DNA of 64,000 nt from UMGS1279 sp045540715 (GCA_045540715.1 JAZQHT010000004.1:1-64000), one strand, 5' to 3'. Shown: positions 41,876 through 50,798, numbered from the stretch's first letter. Notes: generated by a model not told the origin, from the letters alone. Numbers and translations are program-made.

Positions 41876-43297
41876 TTATTTTAAAGGTAAAATAACTGAA
41901 AATTCAGTATATTCATTTCTAACAGAATCAACGGTAATGCTACCGCCATGAATATCTAAAACAGTTCTAACTAGATGTAATCCAAGACCTGTGCTATCTT
42001 TAACAATCGATCTAGCCTTATCCCCTTTATAAAATCTGTCAAATACATAGGGTAAATCTTCTTTAGATATAATATAACCACCATTAGAAATTTTAAAAGA
42101 TAAATTTTTATCATCACTAGAAAGTTTAAATTTTATAAACCCATTTTTACAATTAAATTTAATTGCATTGTCAACCAAATTATATATAACTTGATGAATT
42201 AAATCTTTGTCAGCAGTTATATTTATTGGCGGCGCTTCCTCAATACCTAAAATTTGAATTTTATTATTAGATATATCACTTTCTTTAGAAATCAATATTG
42301 AGATTAATGTTTCTGTAAAATTGAACTCTTGAAGATTTAATTGTTTTTCTCCTGATTCTAATTTTGACAATTCAAACATAGAAGTTACAAGTCGAGTTAA
42401 ACGTTTAATTTCATTAGAAACAATATCCAAGTATTTTTTTGTATCTTTTTCAGGAATTGTGCCGTCTAATATTCCATCAATAAAACCACCAATACTAGTC
42501 ATAGGTGTTCTTAGTTCATGTGAAACATTAGCAACAAAGTCTTTGCGTATATTTTCATTTAACGCCAGCGCTTCGCTCATTTCATTAAAACTTTTTGACA
42601 ATTCACCAATTTCATCTTTTGTCCTAACAGGGATTTTAGTTGAAAAGTCGCCCTCGCTCATAAGTTTAGCAGCTTGGGCCATAAGTTTTAACGGCTTTGT
42701 AAATTGATATGAAATTATATATTCAACAATAAAAAGAATAAAAATCGGTATAGCGGATGACCAGAAAAATACTGTTGCTAGATCAGAAAATATTGTGTTA
42801 ATTGAGCTTACCGGTGAAGCTGCATAAACTGAACCTACAGTAACTCCCAACTTATTTTGTAAAGGAATACCCGAAATAACGTGTTTTTCTTGAAATTTAC
42901 CACCAAAGGTACCGGTTCCGTTATAATGCTCGTTCATTGCAACTTTTGTAATTTTAGAGCTAACCTTACCTTCACTGTGTGGACAGCGTTCATACACGAA
43001 CCAATCATCGCAACCACACGCAAGCATTTTGCCGTTTTCATCAACAGCAAAAATTACGTTATCATTTGATTCAGCAAGGGCATGCATTGTATCACGAACA
43101 ACGTCATAATTTTCAACGTCATCATTATTAGCTGAAATAACTGCTATTGCATGGCAGTTATCATAGAGTGTTTTTTGCTTTTCACGAATTAAATAATCGT
43201 TAATAAAATAGTTTACCAAAGATAAAATCAAGGCTATACTAATAATGATTAAAATTGCAGTAGTGAAAAAGAATTTTCTGAAGAATTTTGATCTCAT
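41876..43297 (-). CDS. Sensor histidine kinase, envelope stress type
   Basis: A 473-residue membrane kinase. TM1 (about 10-30), an extracytoplasmic domain with a Cys-rich patch (ACGCDDWFVYERCPHSEG), TM2 (about 170-195), HAMP, HisKA with phospho-acceptor His in NVSHELRTPMTS, and HATPase_c (N-box LIHQVIYNLVDNAIKF, G-box STGLGLHLVR). Its ATG overlaps the response regulator stop. The downstream HtrA gene suggests it senses secretion or envelope stress. Confidence 0.93.
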   Translation of the reverse strand: MRSKFFRKFFFTTAILIIISIALILSLVNYFINDYLIREKQKTLYDNCHAIAVISANNDDVENYDVVRDTMHALAESNDNVIFAVDENGKMLACGCDDWFVYERCPHSEGKVSSKITKVAMNEHYNGTGTFGGKFQEKHVISGIPLQNKLGVTVGSVYAASPVSSINTIFSDLATVFFWSSAIPIFILFIVEYIISYQFTKPLKLMAQAAKLMSEGDFSTKIPVRTKDEIGELSKSFNEMSEALALNENIRKDFVANVSHELRTPMTSIGGFIDGILDGTIPEKDTKKYLDIVSNEIKRLTRLVTSMFELSKLESGEKQLNLQEFNFTETLISILISKESDISNNKIQILGIEEAPPINITADKDLIHQVIYNLVDNAIKFNCKNGFIKFKLSSDDKNLSFKISNGGYIISKEDLPYVFDRFYKGDKARSIVKDSTGLGLHLVRTVLDIHGGSITVDSVRNEYTEFSVILPLK

Positions 43298-43986
43298 TAT
43301 TTAGAAACCTCAAATTTATAACCTACGCCCCAAACTGTTTTTAACGCCCATTTATCCGAAACACCTTCTAATTTTTCACGAAGACGTTTAACGTGAACGT
43401 CAACAGTACGAGAGTCGCCATAATAATCAAAGCCCCATACTTCATCTAAAAGCTGGTCACGAGTGAAAACTTTATTAGAATTATTTGCTAAATGGAATAA
43501 AAGTTCCATTTCTTTAGGTGGCGCTTCAACAGTTTCGCCATCAATAATTAATTGATATGTACAAAGATTAATTTGTAGTTTATCAAACTCAACAATTTTA
43601 TTATTGCCAAATTCATTAGGATAGCAACGCTTTAATACAGCTTTAATTCTATACATTAATTCTTTGGAGTCAAAGGGTTTAGAAACATAATCGTCAGCGC
43701 CTAATTCAAAACCTAAAACTTTATCAAAAGTTTCTCCTTTGGCGGTAAGCATTATTATAGGTGTTTTATGCTTCTTTCTAATTTCTCTACAAACCTGCCA
43801 ACCATCCATCAATGGTAGCATAATATCTAATAATACAAGGCTTGGACTTTCTTCATAAAAAAGTTTCAGTGCCGTTTTACCATCGTTAGCCACAACACAA
43901 GAAAAACCTTCTTTTTCGGTATACAATCTTAAAAGCTCACAAATATTATTATCGTCGTCAACAATTAAAATTTTAAAGTTTCCCAT
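43297..43986 (-). CDS. OmpR/PhoB-family response regulator
   Basis: A 229-residue regulator. The receiver domain has acidic pocket VDDDNNICELL, phospho-acceptor Asp in LVLLDIMLPLMDG, and Lys in YVSKPFDSKEL; the C-terminal winged helix ends RTVDVHVKRLREKLE and VWGVGYKFE. First gene of the RR-HK-HtrA operon, with GGGTGAG before the ATG. Confidence 0.95.
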   Translation of the reverse strand: MGNFKILIVDDDNNICELLRLYTEKEGFSCVVANDGKTALKLFYEESPSLVLLDIMLPLMDGWQVCREIRKKHKTPIIMLTAKGETFDKVLGFELGADDYVSKPFDSKELMYRIKAVLKRCYPNEFGNNKIVEFDKLQINLCTYQLIIDGETVEAPPKEMELLFHLANNSNKVFTRDQLLDEVWGFDYYGDSRTVDVHVKRLREKLEGVSDKWALKTVWGVGYKFEVSK

Positions 43987-44025
43987 ACACTCACCCTAAT
44001 AAATATTACACTATAAAAAACCAAT

Positions 44026-44050
44026 AATTGTTAATAAAAAATTAACAATT
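44026..44050. repeat. Perfect inverted repeat upstream of the response regulator
   Basis: AATTGTTAAT (44026-44035) and ATTAACAATT (44041-44050) separated by five A residues, 40 bases before the regulator ATG. Candidate operator for autoregulation or another factor. It could also be part of the promoter region. Confidence 0.4.
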
Positions 44051-44059
44051 ATGAAAAAA

Positions 44060-44086
44060 CCGTTTAGCACTAAGAGTGCTAAACGG
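44060..44086 (-). terminator. Terminator of the zinc-ribbon gene
   Basis: 12-bp perfect stem CCGTTTAGCACT / AGTGCTAAACGG with a 3-nt loop, followed by six T on the minus strand. Confidence 0.9.
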
Positions 44087-44108
44087 ATAAAATACGAAAA
44101 AACTTAAA

Positions 44109-44387
44109 TTATGCTTCTTCTTTCATTTTTGCAAAGCACTCGCTGCAATAAACAGGACGATCATCGCGGGGTGCAAAAGGAACCTTTGCTACGCCACCGC
44201 AAGCAGCACATGTTGCTTCGTGCATTTCTCTAGGAGCTCTGCCAGCATTTTTACGCTTATCGCGGCATGCCTTACAACGTTGAGGTTCGTTTACAAATCC
44301 TTTAGATTCGTAAAATTCTTGTTCACCTGCAGTAAACACGAATTCTTCGCCACAATCCTTGCAAGTTAGAGTCTTGTCTTCAAACAT
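44109..44387 (-). CDS. Zinc-ribbon domain protein (CxxC-x-CxxC)
   Basis: A 92-residue protein with four CxxC pairs: CKDCGEEFVF, QRCKACRDKRK, ATCAACGGVAKVPF and VYCSECFAK. This is the conserved double zinc-ribbon family seen across Bacillota, of unknown function. The N-terminal half is the zf-trcl-type probable zinc ribbon. AGAGAGGAAAAG precedes the ATG. It has its own strong terminator. Confidence 0.85.
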   Translation of the reverse strand: MFEDKTLTCKDCGEEFVFTAGEQEFYESKGFVNEPQRCKACRDKRKNAGRAPREMHEATCAACGGVAKVPFAPRDDRPVYCSECFAKMKEEA

Positions 44388-44423
44388 CTTTCTTTTCCTC
44401 TCTCGATCTGGTATAGTATTTTT

Positions 44424-44488
44424 TGCCCCGGACGGAATTGCACCGCATCTTTGTAAACAACGCTCTGCTATTTAAGCTACCTAAGGCA
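44424..44488 (-). other. Degenerate tRNA-like element (possible tRNA-Val pseudogene)
   Basis: The minus strand reads like a shrunken tRNA of 65 nt: 5' TGCCTTA against 3' CGGGGCA (six of seven pairs counting G-U), a D-arm-like GTAGCTTAAATAGCAGAGC lacking the usual GG, an anticodon-like loop TTTACAA (TAC, Val), and a T-arm remnant around GGTGCAATTCC. No CCA is encoded, stems are imperfect and the length is 7-10 nt short. It starts 19 nt after the sigma-factor gene. Confidence 0.4.
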
Positions 44489-44506
44489 TATCAAGCGCTT
44501 TCGCGC

Positions 44507-45058
44507 TTATTTCTGAAGTTTTTTCTTTACACGTTGTAAAGCATTATCAACCGATTTATATGAAATACCACATTCATCAGCAATTTTGTTATAACTGTTG
44601 CCGTTTATGAATTTAAACAAAACGTCTCGTTCAAGTGGTGTAAGTTTTGAAAAAATTTTAGATTTTAAATTTTTAAAATCTTCATTAGCTATAAGAATTT
44701 TTGCGGGGTCGTCAGCAAAAGCTGCTGAGTAATCCTCAAAAACTACAATTTGATTATTTGGTATTTCCTTCTTACGAACTGCTTTTTTTAGTAGTTCAAT
44801 AAGCATTCTTCTCATACACAGATAGCTAAAGGATGAAAACGAAGATTGCGATTCATCAAAAGCGTTAATTGCCGTATAAAAACCAACCGAAGCCTCTTGC
44901 ATTAAATCTTCTATATCATAAGAAAGACTTTGAAAAGGATAAGTCATTGCTTTAATCTTTGGCAAGTATCTTTCATAAAGAGCTTTGAAAGCATCATCGT
45001 CGCCGGAACGAATCATTGAAACAAGTTTTTCATCAGATATTGTGTTATATTGTAGCAT
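44507..45058 (-). CDS. Sigma-70 family RNA polymerase sigma factor (SigH-like)
   Basis: About 183 residues. Region 2 (DAFKALYERYLPKIKAM, then SYDIEDLMQEASVGFYTAI) and a C-terminal sigma region 4 (LTPLERDVLFKFINGNSY, then YKSVDNALQRVKKKL). The layout fits SigH-type sporulation/stationary-phase sigma factors. I chose ATG at 45058: the frame stays open to 45127, but a promoter (TTGACA at 45127-45122) lies inside that extension, so the longer form is not credible. It is divergent from the phosphosugar mutase. SigH identity is probable, not certain. Confidence 0.85.
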   Translation of the reverse strand: MLQYNTISDEKLVSMIRSGDDDAFKALYERYLPKIKAMTYPFQSLSYDIEDLMQEASVGFYTAINAFDESQSSFSSFSYLCMRRMLIELLKKAVRKKEIPNNQIVVFEDYSAAFADDPAKILIANEDFKNLKSKIFSKLTPLERDVLFKFINGNSYNKIADECGISYKSVDNALQRVKKKLQK

Positions 45059-45098
45059 AATGACCGTCCAAAACCACATATTGTTAAAATATATTATA

Positions 45099-45127
45099 AG
45101 TTTACAACAAAAATATGTATTTGTCAA
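45099..45127 (-). promoter_or_regulatory. Promoter of the sigma-factor gene
   Basis: TTGACA (45127-45122), 17-nt spacer, TAAACT (45104-45099) on the minus strand. A TATAAT follows at 45098-45093. The -35 lies back-to-back with that of the divergent gene. Confidence 0.6.
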
Positions 45128-45137
45128 GCCATATTTA

Positions 45138-45166
45138 TTGACATTTTACATAAAAATATGTATAAT
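45138..45166 (+). promoter_or_regulatory. Consensus promoter of the phosphosugar mutase
   Basis: TTGACA (45138-45143), 17-nt spacer, TATAAT (45161-45166): a perfect sigma-A consensus, 35 bases before the ATG. Confidence 0.9.
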
Positions 45167-45201
45167 CATTGTAACAAAATGTTCAAAAAAGGAGCGTTTT
45201 T

Positions 45202-46911
45202 ATGCATAAAAAACTATATTCAGAGTGGTTAAATAAGGTTACAGACAAAACTTTACTAAAAGAACTTAACCAAATGAAGGACAATGAAGAAGAAATTTTA
45301 AACAGTTTCTATAAAAGTTTAGAATTTGGTACAGCAGGTCTTCGTGGTATTATTGGCGCCGGAACAAATAGGATGAATATATACACAGTTGGCCACGCAA
45401 CTCAAGGTCTTGCAGAATATGTAAAATCGGTTAATAAGAACGGAAAAGTAGCAATCGCTTACGACTGCCGTATTAATTCTGAGGTATTTGCTAAAAAAGC
45501 CGCTTCAGTTTTAGCCGCAAATGGTGTAAAGGTATATATTTACAAAGAATTAATGCCAACACCTATGCTTTCTTTTGCAGTTAGATATTTAAAATGTGAC
45601 GCAGGTATTGTAATAACCGCAAGCCACAACCCATCTAAATACAACGGTTATAAAGCTTATGGCAATGACGGTTGTCAATTAGGACCTAAAGAAAGTGATT
45701 ACGTTACATCTATTATAAACAGCGTTGACATTTTTGAAGGCGTAAAAGATTGCGATTTTGAAACTGCAGTAAACGAAGGTATTATTGAATATATTGGCGA
45801 AGACGTTATTAATGCGTATTTAGACAACGTATATGCACAAAGTTGTATAGACGAAAGTTATAATTTAGACGAACTAAAGGTTATATATTCCCCTCTACAT
45901 GGCACAGGCAATAAACCTGTTAGAGCAATTTTAAAAAGAATTGGTATTAATAACGTTGAAATAGTTAAAGAACAAGAATTACCTGATGGTAATTTCCCAA
46001 CCGTACCATTTCCTAATCCCGAATTTAAAGAAGCTTTTGATTTAGCGTTAAAAATGACCTCAAGTTTTGATGCAGATATTTTATTAGCAACTGACCCTGA
46101 TAGCGATAGAGTTGGTGTTGCAGTTAAAAATAACGGCACCTATTCCCTACTAAACGGTAACGAAATTGGCGCGCTTATGCTTTATTATTTATTAAGACGC
46201 AAAACAGAAATGGGCACCTTACCAAAAAATCCTGTTGCAGTTAAAACAATTGTATCAACCGAACTTTGTAAACCAATATGCCAAAAATATGGTTGCGAAT
46301 TAATTGACGTTTTAACAGGTTTTAAATTTATTGGCGAACAAATTTTATTACTTGAACAAAAAGGCGAAGAAAATCGTTATATTTTAGGTTTTGAAGAAAG
46401 CTATGGTTATCTATCCGGCAGTTACGTTAGAGATAAAGACGCAGTTGTTGGTTCAATGTTAATTTGCGAAATGGTTGCCTACTTTAAAACGAAGGGACAA
46501 AACCTATTACAAGTTTTAGATGAACTTTATAAGGAATTTGGCTATTATAAAAACTTGCAACACAGCATTACTTGTGAAGGCATTAGCGGTATGGAAGATA
46601 TGAAAAATGCTATGCAAACTCTTAGCGCTAACCCACCCAAAGAAATTGCCGGAATTAATGTAATTAACGTAAAAGATTATAATAATTCATTATGTACTAA
46701 CTTGCAAAACGGCAAAACAGCTAAAATTAATCTTCCAAAGTCAAACGTTTTAGCTTATGAATTAGAAAATAATTCTACAGTTACCGTTAGACCATCAGGA
46801 ACAGAACCAAAAATAAAAGTATATGTTTCTGCAGTTGGTTCTGACGAAAAATCTGCAGAAGAATTATCTTTCACATTGCGTGACTCTATGGTTAAAACAT
46901 TAGGTTTATAA
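45202..46911 (+). CDS. Phosphoglucomutase/phosphomannomutase (PgcA-like)
   Basis: A 569-residue alpha-D-phosphohexomutase. N-terminal EFGTAGLRGIIGAGTNRMN, active-site serine loop ITASHNPSKYNGYK, metal loop ATDPDSDRVGVAV, sugar loop GFEESYGYLSGSYVRDKDA, and C-terminal phosphate loop VRPSGTEPKIKVY. The length and motifs fit PgcA-type glucose-1-phosphate/glucose-6-phosphate interconversion rather than GlmM. AAAGGAG precedes the ATG. Transcribed alone from a consensus promoter. Confidence 0.93.
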   Translation: MHKKLYSEWLNKVTDKTLLKELNQMKDNEEEILNSFYKSLEFGTAGLRGIIGAGTNRMNIYTVGHATQGLAEYVKSVNKNGKVAIAYDCRINSEVFAKKAASVLAANGVKVYIYKELMPTPMLSFAVRYLKCDAGIVITASHNPSKYNGYKAYGNDGCQLGPKESDYVTSIINSVDIFEGVKDCDFETAVNEGIIEYIGEDVINAYLDNVYAQSCIDESYNLDELKVIYSPLHGTGNKPVRAILKRIGINNVEIVKEQELPDGNFPTVPFPNPEFKEAFDLALKMTSSFDADILLATDPDSDRVGVAVKNNGTYSLLNGNEIGALMLYYLLRRKTEMGTLPKNPVAVKTIVSTELCKPICQKYGCELIDVLTGFKFIGEQILLLEQKGEENRYILGFEESYGYLSGSYVRDKDAVVGSMLICEMVAYFKTKGQNLLQVLDELYKEFGYYKNLQHSITCEGISGMEDMKNAMQTLSANPPKEIAGINVINVKDYNNSLCTNLQNGKTAKINLPKSNVLAYELENNSTVTVRPSGTEPKIKVYVSAVGSDEKSAEELSFTLRDSMVKTLGL

Positions 46912-46915
46912 AATT

Positions 46916-46943
46916 AAAAGACGCTCATTTTAGAGCGTCTTTT
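46916..46943. terminator. Bidirectional terminator between mutase and nitroreductase
   Basis: 11-bp stem AAAAGACGCTC / GAGCGTCTTTT with a 6-nt loop and T-run, between convergent genes. Confidence 0.88.
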
Positions 46944-47468
46944 TTATATGGTTTTAAAAAGTTCATTATTATCTTTTCTCTTTTTGTTTCTTAGTGGTTC
47001 ATTATCTGCATAACCTAATGAAATAACTAATCTAACGTCTCCTGAAATACCGCAAATTTCGCGAATTTTTGCGTTATCAAACCAACCTAATATACAACTG
47101 CCAATACATAACGACTCGGCTTCTGCAGTGATATAAGCGGCAACAATTCCAATATCAATTGAACGATAATCATTATTTTTAAATTTAGCGCCAACTGCCG
47201 CGGTTTTATTATATGGCATTTCAGAAATAACTAATAATAAGTTTGCATCGGATACAAACTTATTCATACCCATACCCTGTGTTTGCTTTGCAACCTTATC
47301 TTTAACATTGTCTTTGCAAACGGTTATAAAATACGGTTGGCTGTTGCAAGCAGATGGTGCTAAACGTGCGGCTTCTAAAATTTTATCAATTTTTTCTTGC
47401 TCAATAATTTTTGATGGATCATACTTTCTACAAGATTGACGAGTTTTTGCTAATTCTAAAAAGTCCAT
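46944..47468 (-). CDS. Nitroreductase-family FMN oxidoreductase
   Basis: A 174-residue nitroreductase. The FMN-binding N-terminus is TRQSCRKYDPSKII, followed by AARLAPSACNSQPY and the C-terminal CILGWFDNAKIREI and LVISLGYADNEP. The natural substrate is unknown. It starts one base after the SDR gene, so they are co-transcribed. Confidence 0.9.
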   Translation of the reverse strand: MDFLELAKTRQSCRKYDPSKIIEQEKIDKILEAARLAPSACNSQPYFITVCKDNVKDKVAKQTQGMGMNKFVSDANLLLVISEMPYNKTAAVGAKFKNNDYRSIDIGIVAAYITAEAESLCIGSCILGWFDNAKIREICGISGDVRLVISLGYADNEPLRNKKRKDNNELFKTI

Positions 47469-47469
47469 A

Positions 47470-48351
47470 TTATTCCTCGCTTAAATTTATATTTATATTT
47501 TCCGATATTTCAAAAATTTTATTTATTTCGTCTTCGGTTGCTGTTTTAAGATTCATAAGTTTGGGTAGTCCCCAAACGTTAAAAAATCTTGGACCTATCC
47601 ACTGTTTATATTTTGTATTATTAAAAACACCATAAATTATCGATAAAGCCGCTTTTTTAGGGCTATGAAATATAACTTTCATTGGGTGCTTTATAATGGC
47701 AAATATTAATTTTGGGTAATGAGCCGTTATGTTTGTAAATGTTATTCCGGGATGACACACACTAAATGAAATGTCTTTGTTGTTTTGAAATAATTTATGT
47801 AATGAATAGGTTAAAAAGCGTTTTGCGTTGCCATAACAAAGAGAAGCTTTTTTAACATTTTTAAAATCAATATCATCTTCATTAATTTTTGAGTAGTTGT
47901 GCGCTATACTTGATACTACAATAACCTTACCATTTACTTTTTCTAAATTTCTTCTAAGTTGTTTAATTATGTAATATGGCGATACAAAATTAATTTGAAA
48001 GACGTTATCAAAGCCGGTGCTACAGGTTTTTCGCGGAATACTATATGCTCCCGCATTATGAATAAAGATATCAACCTTTAATTCAGATAACTTCTTTGTT
48101 GCAATTTTTACGGTATCAAAACCTTCTAAATCAACAGTAATGCAACTAACCTTTGCATTATATTTTTCAATTAAATAATTTGCAAATTCTTTTGAGCGTT
48201 TATAGTTGCGGTCTAATAAAATTAAATCTGCATTTAGCTTTGCAAGATATGAACAGATTTCAAAACCAAGTCCACCGGTGCTGCCGGTAATTGCTATGGT
48301 TTTACCCGATAAATTTGAAGTATTCAGTTGTAACCATTTATTATAGTTCAT
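47470..48351 (-). CDS. Short-chain dehydrogenase/reductase
   Basis: About 293 residues. The cofactor motif is TIAITGSTGGLGFEI; NAG motif FIHNAGAYS; catalytic Ser in VVVSSIAHNYS; and catalytic Tyr-Lys as CYGNAKR. The layout resembles retinol-dehydrogenase/WW-oxidoreductase-like SDRs. I chose ATG at 48351 with TTGGTGA upstream; the frame extends to 48405 into the preceding terminator, which is unlikely to be translated. Confidence 0.88.
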   Translation of the reverse strand: MNYNKWLQLNTSNLSGKTIAITGSTGGLGFEICSYLAKLNADLILLDRNYKRSKEFANYLIEKYNAKVSCITVDLEGFDTVKIATKKLSELKVDIFIHNAGAYSIPRKTCSTGFDNVFQINFVSPYYIIKQLRRNLEKVNGKVIVVSSIAHNYSKINEDDIDFKNVKKASLCYGNAKRFLTYSLHKLFQNNKDISFSVCHPGITFTNITAHYPKLIFAIIKHPMKVIFHSPKKAALSIIYGVFNNTKYKQWIGPRFFNVWGLPKLMNLKTATEDEINKIFEISENININLSEE

Positions 48352-48394
48352 AACTTCACCAATAATCTTTTTAATAATTATACAACACAATAAA

Positions 48395-48417
48395 AAAGGA
48401 CGCAAGATGCGTCCTTT
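48395..48417 (-). terminator. Terminator of the GH2 gene
   Basis: 9-bp stem AAAGGACGC / GCGTCCTTT with a 5-nt loop and a minus-strand T-run, directly after the GH2 stop. Confidence 0.85.
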
Positions 48418-48419
48418 AA

Positions 48420-50732
48420 TTATTTATATAAGTCGTATAAAATGTTACACCAAAGCTTATATTCATCAAAATTATATTTAAACCAACCGGTTACAAAATG
48501 GTTATAATAAAACTTACCGTTAATTTCCCACTCTAAAATAAGCAAAGATTTTGGGTTATTAGAATATATAGAACTGAGTTTTGTTGAACTATTTGCCTCT
48601 TGATTGAATAGCCCTTGATAAATTTGTTTTCTATTGCCTTTGCCGTCAACTTCGTAAATTTTATAACTACCTTTAACTTCATTTAACGTATCATTAGCAA
48701 TATATAGTTCGGGATTACCATATGCTTCATCACTAGTTATCATAAGACAAACGTCTTGTTGCATTTGTTTAATCCAATAGTATTGCATCTTTTTGTGAAA
48801 TTCACTGTCAACTACAGAGTAATTAAACATCATGGGCCACATATCAAGTAACGACCACCAAATGACACCTGTTTTGGTCCATTTTTTGCACCTATAAAGT
48901 TCAATAAAATCTTTAAAGAAATTAGAACAAATAATATTAATTGCAATACCAAAATCTTCAATTTCGTTAACGCCAAATTCTTTATCAAACCATTGTTTAA
49001 TCACCTTGCGAGATTCATTAAGCCAGGTTAAAAAATAACCATCGCACTGATGATAGCCATTTGCAAATTCATTTGGACTACGTTTTTCATCCCATAATCT
49101 TTCAAAACGCGGCCTTTCATACTCAATCATATTTTTATTGTCGCTCATAGCACAAATGTATAAAGGCCCTGCTTCGGCAAAAAAGCGCGCATTGTTTTCT
49201 CTACCCCCATCTTTAAAAGAGAAAATATCGGGATAATGGTGAAATTCTGCCGCATAAGCGTGATAATTAGGATTATTTCTTCTATCTTTAATAAGTTCAT
49301 CTACAAAAAGCGGTGAGCTTTCTAAATATTCAATATGTGGACAAAATCTTAATACGCAATTTTTTAAAACATTTCGCGTTATTTTATTATCTGAAGGCAT
49401 TAGCCATCTATCTGTAAATTTACTTCCATAAAAAGCATTGCAATCTACTTCATTGTCGCCGCACCAAACAGCGAGTGAAACGTGATTTCTATATTTTTTA
49501 ATAATTTGTATTGCTTCTTTTTCAACTAATTTACAAAATTCGTCATCCATTGGCATATATTCGCAAGCAAACATAAAATCTTGCCAAACCATTATGCCCT
49601 TTTCATCACATAGGTCATAAAATTTTTCATCTTCATAATAACCGCCACCCCAAACACGAACCATATTGCAATTTAACTCTTCCATAAGTTCAAATGCTTT
49701 TTCCATATTTTCATTTCTGCGGCTCATTAATGGGTTTAATGGCTTCCAGTTGGTGCCTCTTATATAGCATTTTTCACCATTTACAATAAATATAAAATTA
49801 TCGTCATCGCTTAAAATTAGTGGGTCGTGTAAAAGTTTTATTGTTGAAAGACCTATTCTTTTTATAACTTCATGACATTTTCTATCGTTATGGTATAGCT
49901 CGCACTTAACATCAACAAGATTTGGTTCACCAAAACCTCTTGGCCACCAAAGCTTTACTTCATTAATATTAAAATTATATTCGGTTATTGTGCGTACGCT
50001 AGTAAGTTTGTTTTCTGCATACTTTATTTCTTTTCCAAACTGATACCATGTTGTTCTTAAGGTATAGCCATCAAGTGAATATTCATAAGGAATTTGAAAT
50101 TCTGTTACTGCTTGAACGGTAACACAATTATCTTTAATATGCTTTGTGTGAAAATAAGTATCAAATATTCTTTCTTTTGGTAAACTCTCAATATAAACAT
50201 CACTAACAATACCATAGCTCAAAAGCCGTGGTGCGTTATCCCAGCCAATTTGATAGCGCGGTTTTCTTACGTGAGCCAACAAACTATTATAATAGTTCAC
50301 ATCAGAACAGTTGCACTCAAATTGTCTTGAATATTTTTCAAAGCTTTTAATTATAACCTTTAGTTCATTATCTTCTTTTAACTTATTATTTACTGGTATT
50401 TTATATGTTAAAAATGTGTTATTAGTATTTTCAATAAGTTCGCCATTTAAATAAATCTCAGAAATGCAATCAATACCTTCAAAAACTAAAAAATTATCAG
50501 TATCTTCTGTTATATCTTCTTTTTTAAAATTTGTTACGTATGTCCAATCATCAACCGCCATTAGATAATCGGTTTTGTTGGGGTCTTCAAGCGGCATATA
50601 ATCATCTAATAAATTCAACCTAACAAGCTCTGGCTCAACGTTGCCAGGAACATTTGCAAAATCTGTTATAATGTTATTTGTTTTAGGTTCTGTAAATTTA
50701 AACTTCCAACTGCCATTTAAATATTTTCTCAT
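48420..50732 (-). CDS. GH2 beta-mannosidase-like glycoside hydrolase
   Basis: A 770-residue GH2-type enzyme. The N-terminal sugar-binding domain (LNGSWKFKF, VFEGIDCISEIYLNGE), immunoglobulin-like domain and TIM barrel (YIRGTNWKPLNPLMSRR, MVRVWGGGYYED) give a beta-mannosidase-like layout. The likely acid/base Glu is in AVWCGDNEVD and the nucleophile Glu in FAEAGPLY. No signal peptide, so cytoplasmic cleavage of short mannosides is likely. It is divergent from an AraC regulator. Confidence 0.87.
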   Translation of the reverse strand: MRKYLNGSWKFKFTEPKTNNIITDFANVPGNVEPELVRLNLLDDYMPLEDPNKTDYLMAVDDWTYVTNFKKEDITEDTDNFLVFEGIDCISEIYLNGELIENTNNTFLTYKIPVNNKLKEDNELKVIIKSFEKYSRQFECNCSDVNYYNSLLAHVRKPRYQIGWDNAPRLLSYGIVSDVYIESLPKERIFDTYFHTKHIKDNCVTVQAVTEFQIPYEYSLDGYTLRTTWYQFGKEIKYAENKLTSVRTITEYNFNINEVKLWWPRGFGEPNLVDVKCELYHNDRKCHEVIKRIGLSTIKLLHDPLILSDDDNFIFIVNGEKCYIRGTNWKPLNPLMSRRNENMEKAFELMEELNCNMVRVWGGGYYEDEKFYDLCDEKGIMVWQDFMFACEYMPMDDEFCKLVEKEAIQIIKKYRNHVSLAVWCGDNEVDCNAFYGSKFTDRWLMPSDNKITRNVLKNCVLRFCPHIEYLESSPLFVDELIKDRRNNPNYHAYAAEFHHYPDIFSFKDGGRENNARFFAEAGPLYICAMSDNKNMIEYERPRFERLWDEKRSPNEFANGYHQCDGYFLTWLNESRKVIKQWFDKEFGVNEIEDFGIAINIICSNFFKDFIELYRCKKWTKTGVIWWSLLDMWPMMFNYSVVDSEFHKKMQYYWIKQMQQDVCLMITSDEAYGNPELYIANDTLNEVKGSYKIYEVDGKGNRKQIYQGLFNQEANSSTKLSSIYSNNPKSLLILEWEINGKFYYNHFVTGWFKYNFDEYKLWCNILYDLYK

Positions 50733-50744
50733 AATTTCACCAAC

Positions 50745-50798
50745 TTATATATTGTTATTTATATTTTATTATGATAATATTGTAATAACAATATATAA
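50745..50798. repeat. 15-bp perfect inverted repeat between GH2 and AraC genes
   Basis: TTATATATTGTTATT (50745-50759) is repeated inverted at 50784-50798 with a 24-nt spacer, in the 108-bp divergent intergenic region. Likely operator for the AraC-type regulator. Confidence 0.55.

Noticed and set aside
45059..45127. N-terminal extension of the sigma factor
   Set aside because: It includes its own promoter (TTGACA at 45127-45122), and its translation is unlike any sigma factor. ATG at 45058 is preferred.
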